Translations under genes and position numbers: made by a program
Shown here: positions 8,146-16,251 of the stretch, piece by piece
How the letters are laid out: every line of letters begins with the position of its first letter
How positions within the stretch are numbered: the first letter of the stretch is position 1
The notes under the pieces: generated by a model
The model's input: the letters and a program-made list of their open reading frames with translations, nothing else
Told to the model about the DNA's origin: nothing
Database searches by the model: none
Assembly: GCF_904846235.1 (NCBI RefSeq)
Contig: NZ_CAJGZN010000021.1
Coordinates: forward strand, 1 to 33,625
From: Psychrobacter immobilis
GTDB taxonomy: Bacteria; Pseudomonadota; Gammaproteobacteria; Pseudomonadales; Moraxellaceae
DNA: 33,625 nt
Reading direction: 5' to 3'

Positions 8146-9453
8146 ATGGCTATGCTTAGTAATAGTTTCAAACAGAATATTTTAGTTTTACAAGAAAAGG
8201 AGCAGGAATTCCAGCAAAAACATGATAAGTCAAAACTAGACTTTAATATATTCACGATCTTACGTAAGACAGGTGAAGAAGTTGGTTTACATTCTCGCTT
8301 TCTTGCTGAACTACTGAATCCCAATGCTAGTCATAAAATAGCAGATTTCCAACAACTATTCATTGAAACGGTATTAAATAATGCCATAGCGACACAAGAG
8401 TGGAATCGAGAAAAACTAGACTCAAAGGTCGTTTACAGTTGTGAAGTTGAATATAGATTCCATAACTCAAGTCATGGAATAGCAGATATTATTTTTGAAG
8501 GCAAAGACAATAAGATCAAAAAAAATGTCATTGTTATCGAAAATAAGATTTATGCTACAGATCAAAAAGACCAACTGGCAAGATATTATAAAGCTTGCCA
8601 AGAAATGGGTTATGACGATAAAAATATCTATATAGTATATTTAAATCGTTTTGGTGATGACGTATCACACTATGGCAAGGGTAGTATTAATAATGAAGAC
8701 TATGGTGTAATTAGTTATAAAGAAGACATCTTTAACTTTTTGACGCTATGTAAGCAAAAGGTAGCAGATTATCCACATATAGAGCAGACTATCGAGCAAT
8801 ACATTAATACCGTTGCTAGAATTACAGGTCAAACAAGGAATGCGAAAATGAAGCAAGAGTATGTAGATTTTTTGGCAGACGACAATAACTTTAAGACAGT
8901 ATACAAACTAAGCCAGAACTTTGAAACCATTCAAAAGAATATTCAGAATGAGATGTGGAATAGTTTATTGGCTTATTTCAATAAAAAAAATTTAAATTTT
9001 ACTCTTTGTGATAATCAGTTGTCTCCCTATAGCCAAGAAAAAGCAGTAAAGCAATATTTTTCAGGTGGTGGTACGAAAGGTAAAGCTAAGGCGTATGGTC
9101 TATGCTATAAAATAACCGAAAAACACAATGTAGGAGTTTATTGTTATATTGAGTTAAACCATCGTTTATATTACAGCATAACGTTAGTAGACAAAGATGG
9201 ACGTCTATCAGAATGTCCAAGCAATATGCAAGACTTCGAAGCAGCAGTTGAGAAACTACCTAAAAATTGGAAGTATCAAAATAAGAAGCAAAATTTGGGT
9301 GGGCAAGTTTACCCACCACGATCAATTAACTTTAAAAGCCCTAACGATAACTTTTTCGATATTATCAATGAGAAGAGTCGCGAAGAGTGGGTGGCCGAAA
9401 CAGCGGATGATGTTATTCAGCTAATTGATGATGTAAAAAATATTAATTTCTAA
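8146..9453 (+). CDS. PD-(D/E)XK nuclease family protein (PDDEXK_4 type)
   Basis: Predicted metal-dependent nuclease, 435 residues from the chosen start. The N-terminal half has the PDDEXK_4 pattern: FNIFTILR, GLHSRFLAELLNPNASH, then IADII, VIVIENKIY and QKDQLARYY. The catalytic set would be Asp114 in IADII, with Glu132 and Lys134 in IENK, plus the QxxQ/Y helix. The C-terminal ~200 residues are unassigned and may read a target or partner. I chose ATG 8146: homologues begin about 25-35 residues before FNIF, and AGGA lies just upstream (it would serve ATG 8152 even better). The frame stays open to TTG 8074 and ATG 8083, leaving only 32 bases to the divergent gene. Such proteins occur in accessory and defence loci. 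Codons are AT-rich compared with uvrA and gor, consistent with horizontal acquisition. Confidence 0.8.
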   Translation: MAMLSNSFKQNILVLQEKEQEFQQKHDKSKLDFNIFTILRKTGEEVGLHSRFLAELLNPNASHKIADFQQLFIETVLNNAIATQEWNREKLDSKVVYSCEVEYRFHNSSHGIADIIFEGKDNKIKKNVIVIENKIYATDQKDQLARYYKACQEMGYDDKNIYIVYLNRFGDDVSHYGKGSINNEDYGVISYKEDIFNFLTLCKQKVADYPHIEQTIEQYINTVARITGQTRNAKMKQEYVDFLADDNNFKTVYKLSQNFETIQKNIQNEMWNSLLAYFNKKNLNFTLCDNQLSPYSQEKAVKQYFSGGGTKGKAKAYGLCYKITEKHNVGVYCYIELNHRLYYSITLVDKDGRLSECPSNMQDFEAAVEKLPKNWKYQNKKQNLGGQVYPPRSINFKSPNDNFFDIINEKSREEWVAETADDVIQLIDDVKNINF

Positions 9454-9498
9454 TAAGCATCATTTCATCTTACCACACAGTATTATCAATTTATGAAA

Positions 9499-9634
9499 GT
9501 CGCCTAGAGGTGCGGTTTAGCCCCGATTGTAGCGGTTATCCTTGATTAACCACTAGATTGCGGTGACTTAGCTGGGAGCAATATCAAGACAACAGGAATG
9601 CTACTGGCTATTAGTCACCGCTATAGTGGGCGAC
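9499..9634. ncRNA. Candidate structured RNA or nested inverted-repeat element
   Basis: Non-coding stretch after the nuclease gene with nested complementary segments. GTCGCC (9499-9504) pairs with GGCGAC (9629-9634) as a closing stem. GGTTA/TAACC (9534-9551) makes a small hairpin. GCGGTGACTTAGC (9560-9572) pairs with GCTATTAGTCACCGC (9607-9621) as a 9+4 pair stem with a TT bulge, and a short AGCA/TGCT pair sits inside that loop. The segment is richer in GC than the nuclease gene. It could be a small RNA, a 3' element of the nuclease mRNA, or a remnant of a mobile element. The strand is undecided and no known RNA family was recognised. Confidence 0.35.
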
Positions 9635-9679
9635 CAAGATATGAGCGGAAATCAGAATTGGCTTTCTACAAAAACCATC

Positions 9680-9961
9680 CTAAACAAACTCTCTTTCAAC
9701 ATTCATCACCCGTGCATCTACCGTACGTTCTAGTTTTTCCTCAATTTGACTACATTGCGACTCGACCTCACGTTTAGATAGTCCAACGATCACAAACGTC
9801 CATTCGCTCGCGTCATGCCGATCACGCTCCCCGCTTTCACATACCGCGATACTTGGCGTATTGCCAAAGCGCGCGTGCAAGCCGCCCATACGGTGGCGTT
9901 TTTCTTTTAGCGAGCCACAACCGGGCAATGAAAACATCAAAGTCAAAATAGCGATATGCAT
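9680..9961 (-). CDS. DUF503 family protein (YlxP-like)
   Basis: A small 93-residue protein with the DUF503 hallmarks: ILTLMFSLPGCGSLKEKRH at residues 5-23, a middle strand with the SIAVCE motif, and an alternating strand-helix-strand C-terminal half ending in VMNVERE. DUF503/YlxP proteins are usually 90-100 residues and have a ferredoxin-like fold; a general function is not established. The start is supported by AAGGAG seven bases before the ATG. It runs opposite to yjjP, with about 130 bases between the two starts. Confidence 0.85.
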   Translation of the reverse strand: MHIAILTLMFSLPGCGSLKEKRHRMGGLHARFGNTPSIAVCESGERDRHDASEWTFVIVGLSKREVESQCSQIEEKLERTVDARVMNVEREFV

Positions 9962-10090
9962 TTTATGCTCCTTGCCAAAAAGTTTATACTTTATAGTAGC
10001 ATCAAATATAATATCGGATAATGTCTGCGCGTCAGCATCCAGACCCTTTATAATAGCGTATCAATACCAACCAACTTGCGTATCTCACCC

Positions 10091-10879
10091 ATGACCTCTA
10101 TCAGCTACGTAAAGCAGCAGCACATTACTCGACTATGCGTGCGCTGCGGACTACTCCTTATGCAGTATGGCGCTGAGTCTGCCGTGGTGGTGGACTTATG
10201 CAAACGCTTAGGCATCGCCTTAGGAATGAACAGCGTCGAATGTTCATTGAACTTTAATGCCATCACCCTAACGACTATCTGCGACGAACGCTGTATTACC
10301 ACTACTCGAGATACAATCAATCAGAGCATCAATGTCAACTTACTGGTACAAATCCAGCAAATCGTTAACAAGACTGAAGCCACCGTAGATAGTACCGATT
10401 TGATTGACCGCACTACCCTTGCCTTTGATGAATTGGATAAGACCGTTTACCCAACGTGGCTCGTCAGTATATTTGTTGGTGCATCTTGTGCCGCATTTGC
10501 CTATCTGAATGGTGGTAGTTGGTCGATTACGGCGGTGACATTCATCGCGGGTATGGTGGCGATGTTTACTCGTATTTATTTGTCCAAGCACCACTTTAAC
10601 CCTTTTATCACGGTCATTGTGACGGCTTTTATTGCCTCGCTCATTGGCGCGACGACCTACTACTTTGATATTGGCAATAATGCCGATATCGCTGTAGCTT
10701 CCAGTGTATTGCTATTGGTGCCTAGCTTTCCATTGATTAACTCTTTGTCCGATATCTTAAAAGGCTATGTCAATATTGGCGTTGGGCGTGCGGTCTTTAC
10801 CTATATGCTGACCTTGTCCGCGTGCGTCGGTATCGTGATGGCGCTGGTTTTACTTCGCATACAGCATTGGGGGTTTTAA
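10091..10879 (+). CDS. yjjP: YjjP, ThrE-family exporter subunit (DUF1212)
   Basis: Inner-membrane subunit of the two-part YjjP/YjjB exporter, related to the threonine/serine exporter ThrE and implicated in E. coli in succinate export. The 262-residue product follows E. coli YjjP: ITRLCVRCGLLLMQYGAESA near the N-terminus, LGMNSVECSLNFNAI, YPTWLVSIFVGASCAAF, and the membrane block ASSVLLLVPSFPLINSLSDI. The soluble N-terminal half (to about residue 115) is followed by about five hydrophobic segments. I chose ATG 10091; a TTG at 10076 is also in frame. One base separates its stop from the yjjB start, so the two are very likely co-transcribed and translationally coupled. Confidence 0.92.
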   Translation: MTSISYVKQQHITRLCVRCGLLLMQYGAESAVVVDLCKRLGIALGMNSVECSLNFNAITLTTICDERCITTTRDTINQSINVNLLVQIQQIVNKTEATVDSTDLIDRTTLAFDELDKTVYPTWLVSIFVGASCAAFAYLNGGSWSITAVTFIAGMVAMFTRIYLSKHHFNPFITVIVTAFIASLIGATTYYFDIGNNADIAVASSVLLLVPSFPLINSLSDILKGYVNIGVGRAVFTYMLTLSACVGIVMALVLLRIQHWGF

Positions 10880-10880
10880 A

Positions 10881-11333
10881 ATGTGGTTTATTAAAACCGT
10901 CATACTGTCTTGTATCATCACCCTTGGTTGGACGCTAATGTTTAGCGTACCCAAACGCTATATCTTGCCGTGTTTACTGATGACCGCATTTGGCTTTGGG
11001 TTAAAGACAGCACTAGTTTATCAGCACATCCATATCGTGGTTGCTAGCTTTTTTGGGGCGATGCTTGCCAGCTTTTTGGGTGTGTATTTTTCTAAGAAAT
11101 ATACTCTGCCACCCAAAGCGCTCATCTCGCCCAGTGTCATCTGTATGATGCCCGGTATCGCCGCCTATAAGGCGATGGTCAGTATGGTGCAGATTGGTTA
11201 TTTCGGCTTTTCAGACGAGTTATTTAGCCAAATGATGGTGTACTTGTTTGAAGCGTTATTTGTGACCTCGGGATTGGTACTTGGCTTGTCTATTCCAGGG
11301 CTGTTATTTTATAGACGTCGTCCTATTGTATAG
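10881..11333 (+). CDS. yjjB: YjjB, ThrE-family exporter subunit (DUF3815)
   Basis: Small all-membrane partner of YjjP, 150 residues with about five hydrophobic segments. Its block PPKALISPSVICMMPG is the conserved proline/glycine-containing stretch of the ThrE C-terminal domain. In ThrE the YjjP-like and YjjB-like parts are fused; here they are separate, as in E. coli. It begins one base after the yjjP stop, so it depends on the same transcript. The exported substrate in this organism cannot be told from sequence; a C4-dicarboxylate or an amino acid is the family expectation. Confidence 0.9.
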   Translation: MWFIKTVILSCIITLGWTLMFSVPKRYILPCLLMTAFGFGLKTALVYQHIHIVVASFFGAMLASFLGVYFSKKYTLPPKALISPSVICMMPGIAAYKAMVSMVQIGYFGFSDELFSQMMVYLFEALFVTSGLVLGLSIPGLLFYRRRPIV

Positions 11334-11497
11334 ATGATCTTAAATATCTAAATGTTGGGCTTTTCTTGACCAACCACCATTTATAGTCAAGCGATTCAAC
11401 ATACGCTAACCATAAAAAACTTGTAAGATGGATGATAATACCCATTACAGTAGAGTCAGAAACAGCACCAATAACAACTTAATAAAGAGACCGTATT

Positions 11498-12862
11498 ATG
11501 ACCAAACATTATGAATATATCTCTATTGGCGGCGGTAGCGGCGGCATCGCGTCACTCAACCGTGCAGCCAGTTATGGCAAAAAATGCGCAATTATCGAAG
11601 CCAATCAATTGGGCGGCACGTGTGTAAATTTGGGCTGTGTTCCCAAAAAAGTAATGTGGTATGGCGCGCAAGTGGCTGAAGCCATCCATAAATATGCGCC
11701 AGATTATGGTTTTGATGTTGAGTTAAAAGGTTTTGACTTTCAAAAACTGGTACAGAGCCGCCAACAATACATCGAAAACATTCACCGCGCTTATGACAAT
11801 AACCTGGCAAAAAACGGCGTAGAAGTGATCAAGGGCTTTGCCAAATTTGTCGATACCAATACCGTAGAAGTAAATGGCGAGCTGATTACCGCTGACCACA
11901 TTTTGATTGCTACGGGCGGTCATCCTATTCAGCCAGATATCAAAGGCGCAGAATACGGCATCGATTCTGACGGATTTTTTGCGTTGAATCATTTGCCAAA
12001 ACGCGTGGCGATTGTAGGTGCTGGCTATATCGCTGTCGAGATCGCAGGCGTGTTAAACAGTTTGGGTGCCGAAGTGCATTTGTATGTGCGCAAACACTCG
12101 CCACTACGTACGTTTGACCATACTATCGTAGAGACTTTGCTGATAGAAATGGAACAAGCTGGCATTAAATTACACACCAATACGGTGATCAGTGAAGTCA
12201 ATAAAAATGACGATGACAGCCTGGATTTGACCACCAACGATGGCGGTGAAGACTGTATCGATACTGTCGATTGCTTGATTTGGGCGATTGGTCGCGCGCC
12301 ATCGACAGACGGTATCAATCTGCAAGTGACAGGGGTTGAGACGACTGAGACGGGTAAAATCAAAGTCGATAAATTCCAAAACACCAATGTCGATGGTATT
12401 TATGCAGTCGGCGATATTATCGAAAATAGCGTAGATCTAACGCCTGTAGCGATTGCCGCTGGTCGCCGCTTATCTGAGCGTCTGTTTAATAATAAACCCA
12501 ATGAGCACTTAGACTATACATTGATACCAACGGTGATTTTTACCCATCCGGCTATCGGTACGATTGGCCTGTCTGAAATCGACGCGGTAGAACGCTACGG
12601 CAAAGAAAACATCAAGTGTTATACCTCAAGCTTTACCGATATGTATAGCGCGGTCACTCAGCATCGTCAAAAATGCACCATGAAGCTAGTATGCTTGGGC
12701 GATGACGAAAAAGTCATTGGCATGCATGGCATTGGTTTTGGCGTTGATGAGATGATTCAAGGCTTTGCCGTCGCGATCAAAATGGGCGCGACTAAAGCTG
12801 ACTTTGATAATACCGTTGCCATTCACCCAACTGGCTCAGAAGAGTTTGTGACGATGCGTTAA
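11498..12862 (+). CDS. gor: Glutathione reductase
   Basis: NADPH-dependent flavoenzyme reducing glutathione disulfide to GSH in the cytosol. The 454 residues are close to the E. coli length of 450. Visible features are the FAD-binding GGGSGG (11-16), the redox disulfide motif CVNLGC (Cys42 and Cys47), the NADPH-binding Rossmann motif [11 protein letters not shown] (about 173-183), the second FAD motif YAVGDI, and the C-terminal HPTGSEEF carrying the catalytic His/Glu pair of the partner subunit. An AAAGAGACC stretch lies before the ATG and a clear terminator follows. It appears monocistronic. No truncation or missing residue seen. Confidence 0.95.
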   Translation: MTKHYEYISIGGGSGGIASLNRAASYGKKCAIIEANQLGGTCVNLGCVPKKVMWYGAQVAEAIHKYAPDYGFDVELKGFDFQKLVQSRQQYIENIHRAYDNNLAKNGVEVIKGFAKFVDTNTVEVNGELITADHILIATGGHPIQPDIKGAEYGIDSDGFFALNHLPKRVAIVGAGYIAVEIAGVLNSLGAEVHLYVRKHSPLRTFDHTIVETLLIEMEQAGIKLHTNTVISEVNKNDDDSLDLTTNDGGEDCIDTVDCLIWAIGRAPSTDGINLQVTGVETTETGKIKVDKFQNTNVDGIYAVGDIIENSVDLTPVAIAAGRRLSERLFNNKPNEHLDYTLIPTVIFTHPAIGTIGLSEIDAVERYGKENIKCYTSSFTDMYSAVTQHRQKCTMKLVCLGDDEKVIGMHGIGFGVDEMIQGFAVAIKMGATKADFDNTVAIHPTGSEEFVTMR

Positions 12863-12900
12863 GCTCACTGTTTAACGTTTCTCTTATTCTTAACTATTAT

Positions 12901-12931
12901 AAAAAAGGATGCTATTTGAGCGTCCTTTTTT
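12901..12931 (+). terminator. Rho-independent terminator of gor
   Basis: AAAAAAGGATGC and GCGTCCTTTTTT form a 12-pair stem with one G-U wobble around a 7-base loop, with the T run on the right arm. It lies about 40 bases after the gor stop. Confidence 0.85.
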
Positions 12932-13112
12932 ATTGTCAGTCATGACGTAAGCATATAGCTTCGTAGGTCTAAAACTGACTCATTACTTTTATATCGCACT
13001 GATGACTACTGTATTTTTCTAATCATTATTTGCATTGGAAAATTTAAAGCAAGGCATACTGACAGCGCAATCCCGATGCTGTTATGATGCGATTAATACT
13101 GACCGTTGAGAG

Positions 13113-13325
13113 ATGACTGTGTGGCAAGTGTACTTATTTATATTACCAATTGGGCTTGGCATTATGACATTAGCAGCAAGCCTATTGTTTTTGTTCGCTT
13201 ATCTCATGTCAGATGACAATGCCACACGCTTGCCAGCATTTAACTGGTTTAAGCGCTTAATTATTGTGGCATTTGTGCTGCTGAGTATTGGTCTGTTTAT
13301 GACCTTTGGTCATTTTTGGGGTTGA
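13113..13325 (+). CDS. Small two-helix membrane protein, unknown function
   Basis: A 70-residue frame with two clear hydrophobic segments (about residues 5-31 and 47-65) joined by a short polar loop (SDDNATRLPAFNWFKR). No family recognised. A GAGAG stretch directly abuts the ATG, so the ribosome site is poorly spaced. It stands alone between gor and the opposing GNAT gene, about 180 bases after the gor terminator. The alternation of hydrophobic helix, charged loop and helix, and the lack of a competing frame, argue for a real gene, but only comparison across related genomes would settle it. Confidence 0.55.
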   Translation: MTVWQVYLFILPIGLGIMTLAASLLFLFAYLMSDDNATRLPAFNWFKRLIIVAFVLLSIGLFMTFGHFWG

Positions 13326-13369
13326 GCGAGATAGAATATTTTTTAGTGTTTTCTATTAACTCAACCTGA

Positions 13370-13993
13370 TTAGCTAACGACCTTTTCTAGTTCTAATAGC
13401 TCTAAATCATCACGCTTTGGCTCGCCATTATTGCCATCATTTGGAAACGGCATTTTGTTACCGTTGAACTGATAACCACGGCGCTGATAGTAAGCCAAAA
13501 GCTCAGGACGATGACTTAAGATAGACATAGTCAGACGGCTAGGCTGATTCAGTGACTGTAAATGACGATCTGCAAAGGTCTCAGCCGCTTGCAGTATCAC
13601 ATTACCAACACCCTTCCCTTGTAGCACAGGATGTACCGCAAACATGCCGATATAGGCTTTTTTATTTGAGTCAGCATCAGTTTTAATATCGACAGCGATA
13701 CAGCCAAGTATCTCACCCATCTCATCTCCCTCACGATTGCCTGTTGTGGTTTTCGGATAGACAAAATAATAGTGATTAGGATCATTGATTACGGCGGCGA
13801 GCTCCGCTGATGTAGTCCTGATACCACCGATCAAATCGGCCTCATTGGTCCAACCTGCCGTCTCGCGATAGCAGCAATTCAATAACTGCTCAAGTGCGCC
13901 AATATCATCCAATGTCGCTTCACGTAGAAATACCGACTCTTTATTAAAGTGGTCTGTTTTTACATTGCTGTTATTTATATTATTTTCGCTCAT
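13370..13993 (-). CDS. GNAT-family N-acetyltransferase
   Basis: Acetyl-CoA-dependent acyltransferase of the GNAT fold, 207 residues from the chosen start. The GNAT core begins at VFLREATLDD (about residue 24). Motif A is clear: IGMFAVHPVLQGKGVGNVIL, with QGKGVG as the pyrophosphate-binding loop. The C-terminal RPELLAYYQRRGYQ is the usual motif B tyrosine/'RRGY' segment. The frame is open upstream for another 88 codons, but ATG 13993 has AAGGA before it, and the upstream part encodes hydrophobic, low-information sequence unlike GNAT proteins. The substrate is unknown. An inserted polar stretch (PKTTTGNREGDEM) lies between core strands. Confidence 0.88.
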   Translation of the reverse strand: MSENNINNSNVKTDHFNKESVFLREATLDDIGALEQLLNCCYRETAGWTNEADLIGGIRTTSAELAAVINDPNHYYFVYPKTTTGNREGDEMGEILGCIAVDIKTDADSNKKAYIGMFAVHPVLQGKGVGNVILQAAETFADRHLQSLNQPSRLTMSILSHRPELLAYYQRRGYQFNGNKMPFPNDGNNGEPKRDDLELLELEKVVS

Positions 13994-14364
13994 ATTATAA
14001 TTTTTCCTTTTCCGTCTATGTATAGTTGCATTCAAATAATTTCGATACAAGAAAACCGAGTGCAAGTTATACATTAGTATACTTAATGAGGGTGACGATG
14101 TAGCGGATTTATGTGGATTTAGCCATATAAAAAACTGACTTAGATCACTAAGCCAGTCTAGGGGTATGTCATTACTTAGATTGTGCGGCTTAAAATGAGA
14201 AAAATTGTAGATAAACGAGGAAAAAATTGCCGTTAATATGAACATATTTATTTGCAAGATTTCTGACGATGTTTAGCAAAATTTAGTCATTTTAAGACCA
14301 CTAAATGTATTGATGTGCTAATTGATAACATACCCCAAATACTAATACGTATTGCTTAATAGTA
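13994..14364. other. Intergenic region between GNAT gene and Rieske oxidoreductase
   Basis: About 370 bases. On the minus strand an open frame continues upstream of the GNAT start to 14257, but I do not regard it as coding. The segment is AT-rich and should hold the GNAT promoter and the 3' end of the oxidoreductase transcript. No strong hairpin terminator is visible. Confidence 0.35.
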
Positions 14365-16008
14365 CTAGCGCGATAATACCTGCGCTTGCTCAATCATATC
14401 AAACCCTGCATTGAGCTGCGCGCGCGTTGGTGCATGACCACGGCGCAATAGCTCAGAGAAAGCGACCAATTCTTTGTCGCGTCCGAGCGTGCTCGCTGCG
14501 CTAGCTCTGGTATCTTCGCTGTCGTCATCGAAGTAGTATTCGATATAATCAAGCGTATCTGGCGTGCCAAATAGGATATTGTGCTCTGGAGTCTCGGCAT
14601 GACCGCTATAGCGTAGGCTCTTACCATACTGCATGGTCCAAAAGAAAGGAATGCGCGCCTCTAATGAGTCGACATTGTCATCACCTAATATAGCAGCTGC
14701 CGTCACCATACCGTGCTGCAATGCCACACGCCAATGCTCGATACGCATGCGGCCCATCTGATTGGATGCTTTGGCGATATCGCCTAGCGCATAGACACCA
14801 TCGCGCAGCTGTAGATGGTCATCAACCTGTACGCCATCTGGATCATTGACCTCGTTCAGTATCTCTGTGCACGGTGAGACGCCAGTACCTAAAACTACGA
14901 TATCGGCATCAATGTGCTCGCCACTTGCCAGCGTGACACCGCCCACATGTGAAAATGCCTCGTCGTCTTCCTCATTATCAGCTTGACGGTCAATCTTGGT
15001 GATTTCATTGACGGTGGCATCAAATACAAAGTTAATGCCTTTTTCTTCATGCAACTTGATCAGTGCATTACTCACAGTCTCCGATACGATATTGCCCATC
15101 ACGCGACTGTCTTGCCCAATTACCGTAATAGAAGCAGTCGTGCCTGCCTGCGCTAATGCAGAGGCAACCTCCATACCGATAAAACCGGTACCAATGATTA
15201 CCACCCGCTGATCGTGACTGGCCGCTTTAATTAATTTGGCATCACTCATGCTACGTAGTGTATATACGCCATCCATCTCAGCACTTTTAATAGGTGGTAA
15301 GTTTGGTTTAGCGCCAGTGGCGACGACCAAGAAGTCTGCGGTATGTCGCTCGCTGTTGCCATCATTATCCTCTATGACGACGGTCGCTTCATTGGGTAGC
15401 ACTTCGCTGACCGTTTGATTGAGGCGTAATTCGATATTGTTGTCTTTGGCCCACGCTGCGCCGCCTAATAGCAACTTGTCTTCGGCCATGTTGCCAGCTA
15501 AAAACGCTTTTGATAGTAAAGGACGGTTATAAGGTGCGGTATCTTCTTTGCTAATCAATGTAATCTTGCCGCCATAGCCGCCATGACGTAATTGATTAGC
15601 TGTCATAAATCCTGCACCGCCACCACCAACGATAATAGTATGGGTGTCAATTAATTTATCATTTTCGACCCGTCCCGTTACCTGAGCTGAGGTATCGACT
15701 GTCAGATTATCACCATCATGAGTCAGCTCATACTGGGTCAATCCTTTAGTCGCTATCGGCTCTAATAGTGAGCCGTCGCGACTATCAAAAGTCGCATGAT
15801 GCCAAGGACAAACTACCCGATTGCCACAGCGTAATCCGTTACCCAAATCTGCACCCGCATGTGGACATTTACCATCGAATGCACGGAACTCATCGTCATC
15901 GCGAGTGATTAAAATGATACTATCGTCTTCTTGCTTATACGACTTCATACCACCGCTTGGGATATCCGCTTTACTGATGGTGACTGTGTTGATCGTTGCG
16001 TCGGTCAT
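14365..16008 (-). CDS. Rieske-domain FAD/NAD(P)-dependent oxidoreductase (AIFM3-like)
   Basis: A single chain of 547 residues joining a Rieske [2Fe-2S] domain to a pyridine-nucleotide:disulfide-type reductase, the architecture of mammalian AIFM3 and related bacterial proteins. The Rieske ligands are in CPHAGADL (Cys48, His50) and CPWHH (Cys67, His70). The FAD-binding GGGGAGFM is at 128-135, with ITLISKE after it; the NAD(P)-binding GTGFIGMEVASALAQAG is near 273; VYALGDIA is the second FAD motif. The C-terminal region (about 440-547) resembles the ferredoxin-reductase C-terminal domain. The partner is unknown; electrons could pass from NAD(P)H through FAD to the fused Rieske centre. It appears to be alone on its transcript, divergent from truD with about 240 bases between. 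Confidence 0.9.
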   Translation of the reverse strand: MTDATINTVTISKADIPSGGMKSYKQEDDSIILITRDDDEFRAFDGKCPHAGADLGNGLRCGNRVVCPWHHATFDSRDGSLLEPIATKGLTQYELTHDGDNLTVDTSAQVTGRVENDKLIDTHTIIVGGGGAGFMTANQLRHGGYGGKITLISKEDTAPYNRPLLSKAFLAGNMAEDKLLLGGAAWAKDNNIELRLNQTVSEVLPNEATVVIEDNDGNSERHTADFLVVATGAKPNLPPIKSAEMDGVYTLRSMSDAKLIKAASHDQRVVIIGTGFIGMEVASALAQAGTTASITVIGQDSRVMGNIVSETVSNALIKLHEEKGINFVFDATVNEITKIDRQADNEEDDEAFSHVGGVTLASGEHIDADIVVLGTGVSPCTEILNEVNDPDGVQVDDHLQLRDGVYALGDIAKASNQMGRMRIEHWRVALQHGMVTAAAILGDDNVDSLEARIPFFWTMQYGKSLRYSGHAETPEHNILFGTPDTLDYIEYYFDDDSEDTRASAASTLGRDKELVAFSELLRRGHAPTRAQLNAGFDMIEQAQVLSR

Positions 16009-16251
16009 AATGCTTCCTTAACAGTTATAATGATGTCTAATGACAGCAGGTTGAAAATGACCGTAACCAACCAGACAAATTCAACTTATCCTATTATTTT
16101 TAATATGCTATGCATTGATAGTAGCAAGCGCACCGCGTACACGATGTTTTTTTGTATGTTTGCTGCGTTGCAAAACGTAATTATGCGACTTTGTTTTCCG
16201 CACTCTTTTTACTTCTAATCATTATTAATAAACAAAATAAAAGACGACCTT

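Noticed and set aside
13994..14257. Upstream extension of the GNAT frame by 88 codons
   Set aside because: The extension encodes sequence unlike GNAT proteins, and ATG 13993 has a good ribosome site; the open frame is likely chance in AT-rich DNA.
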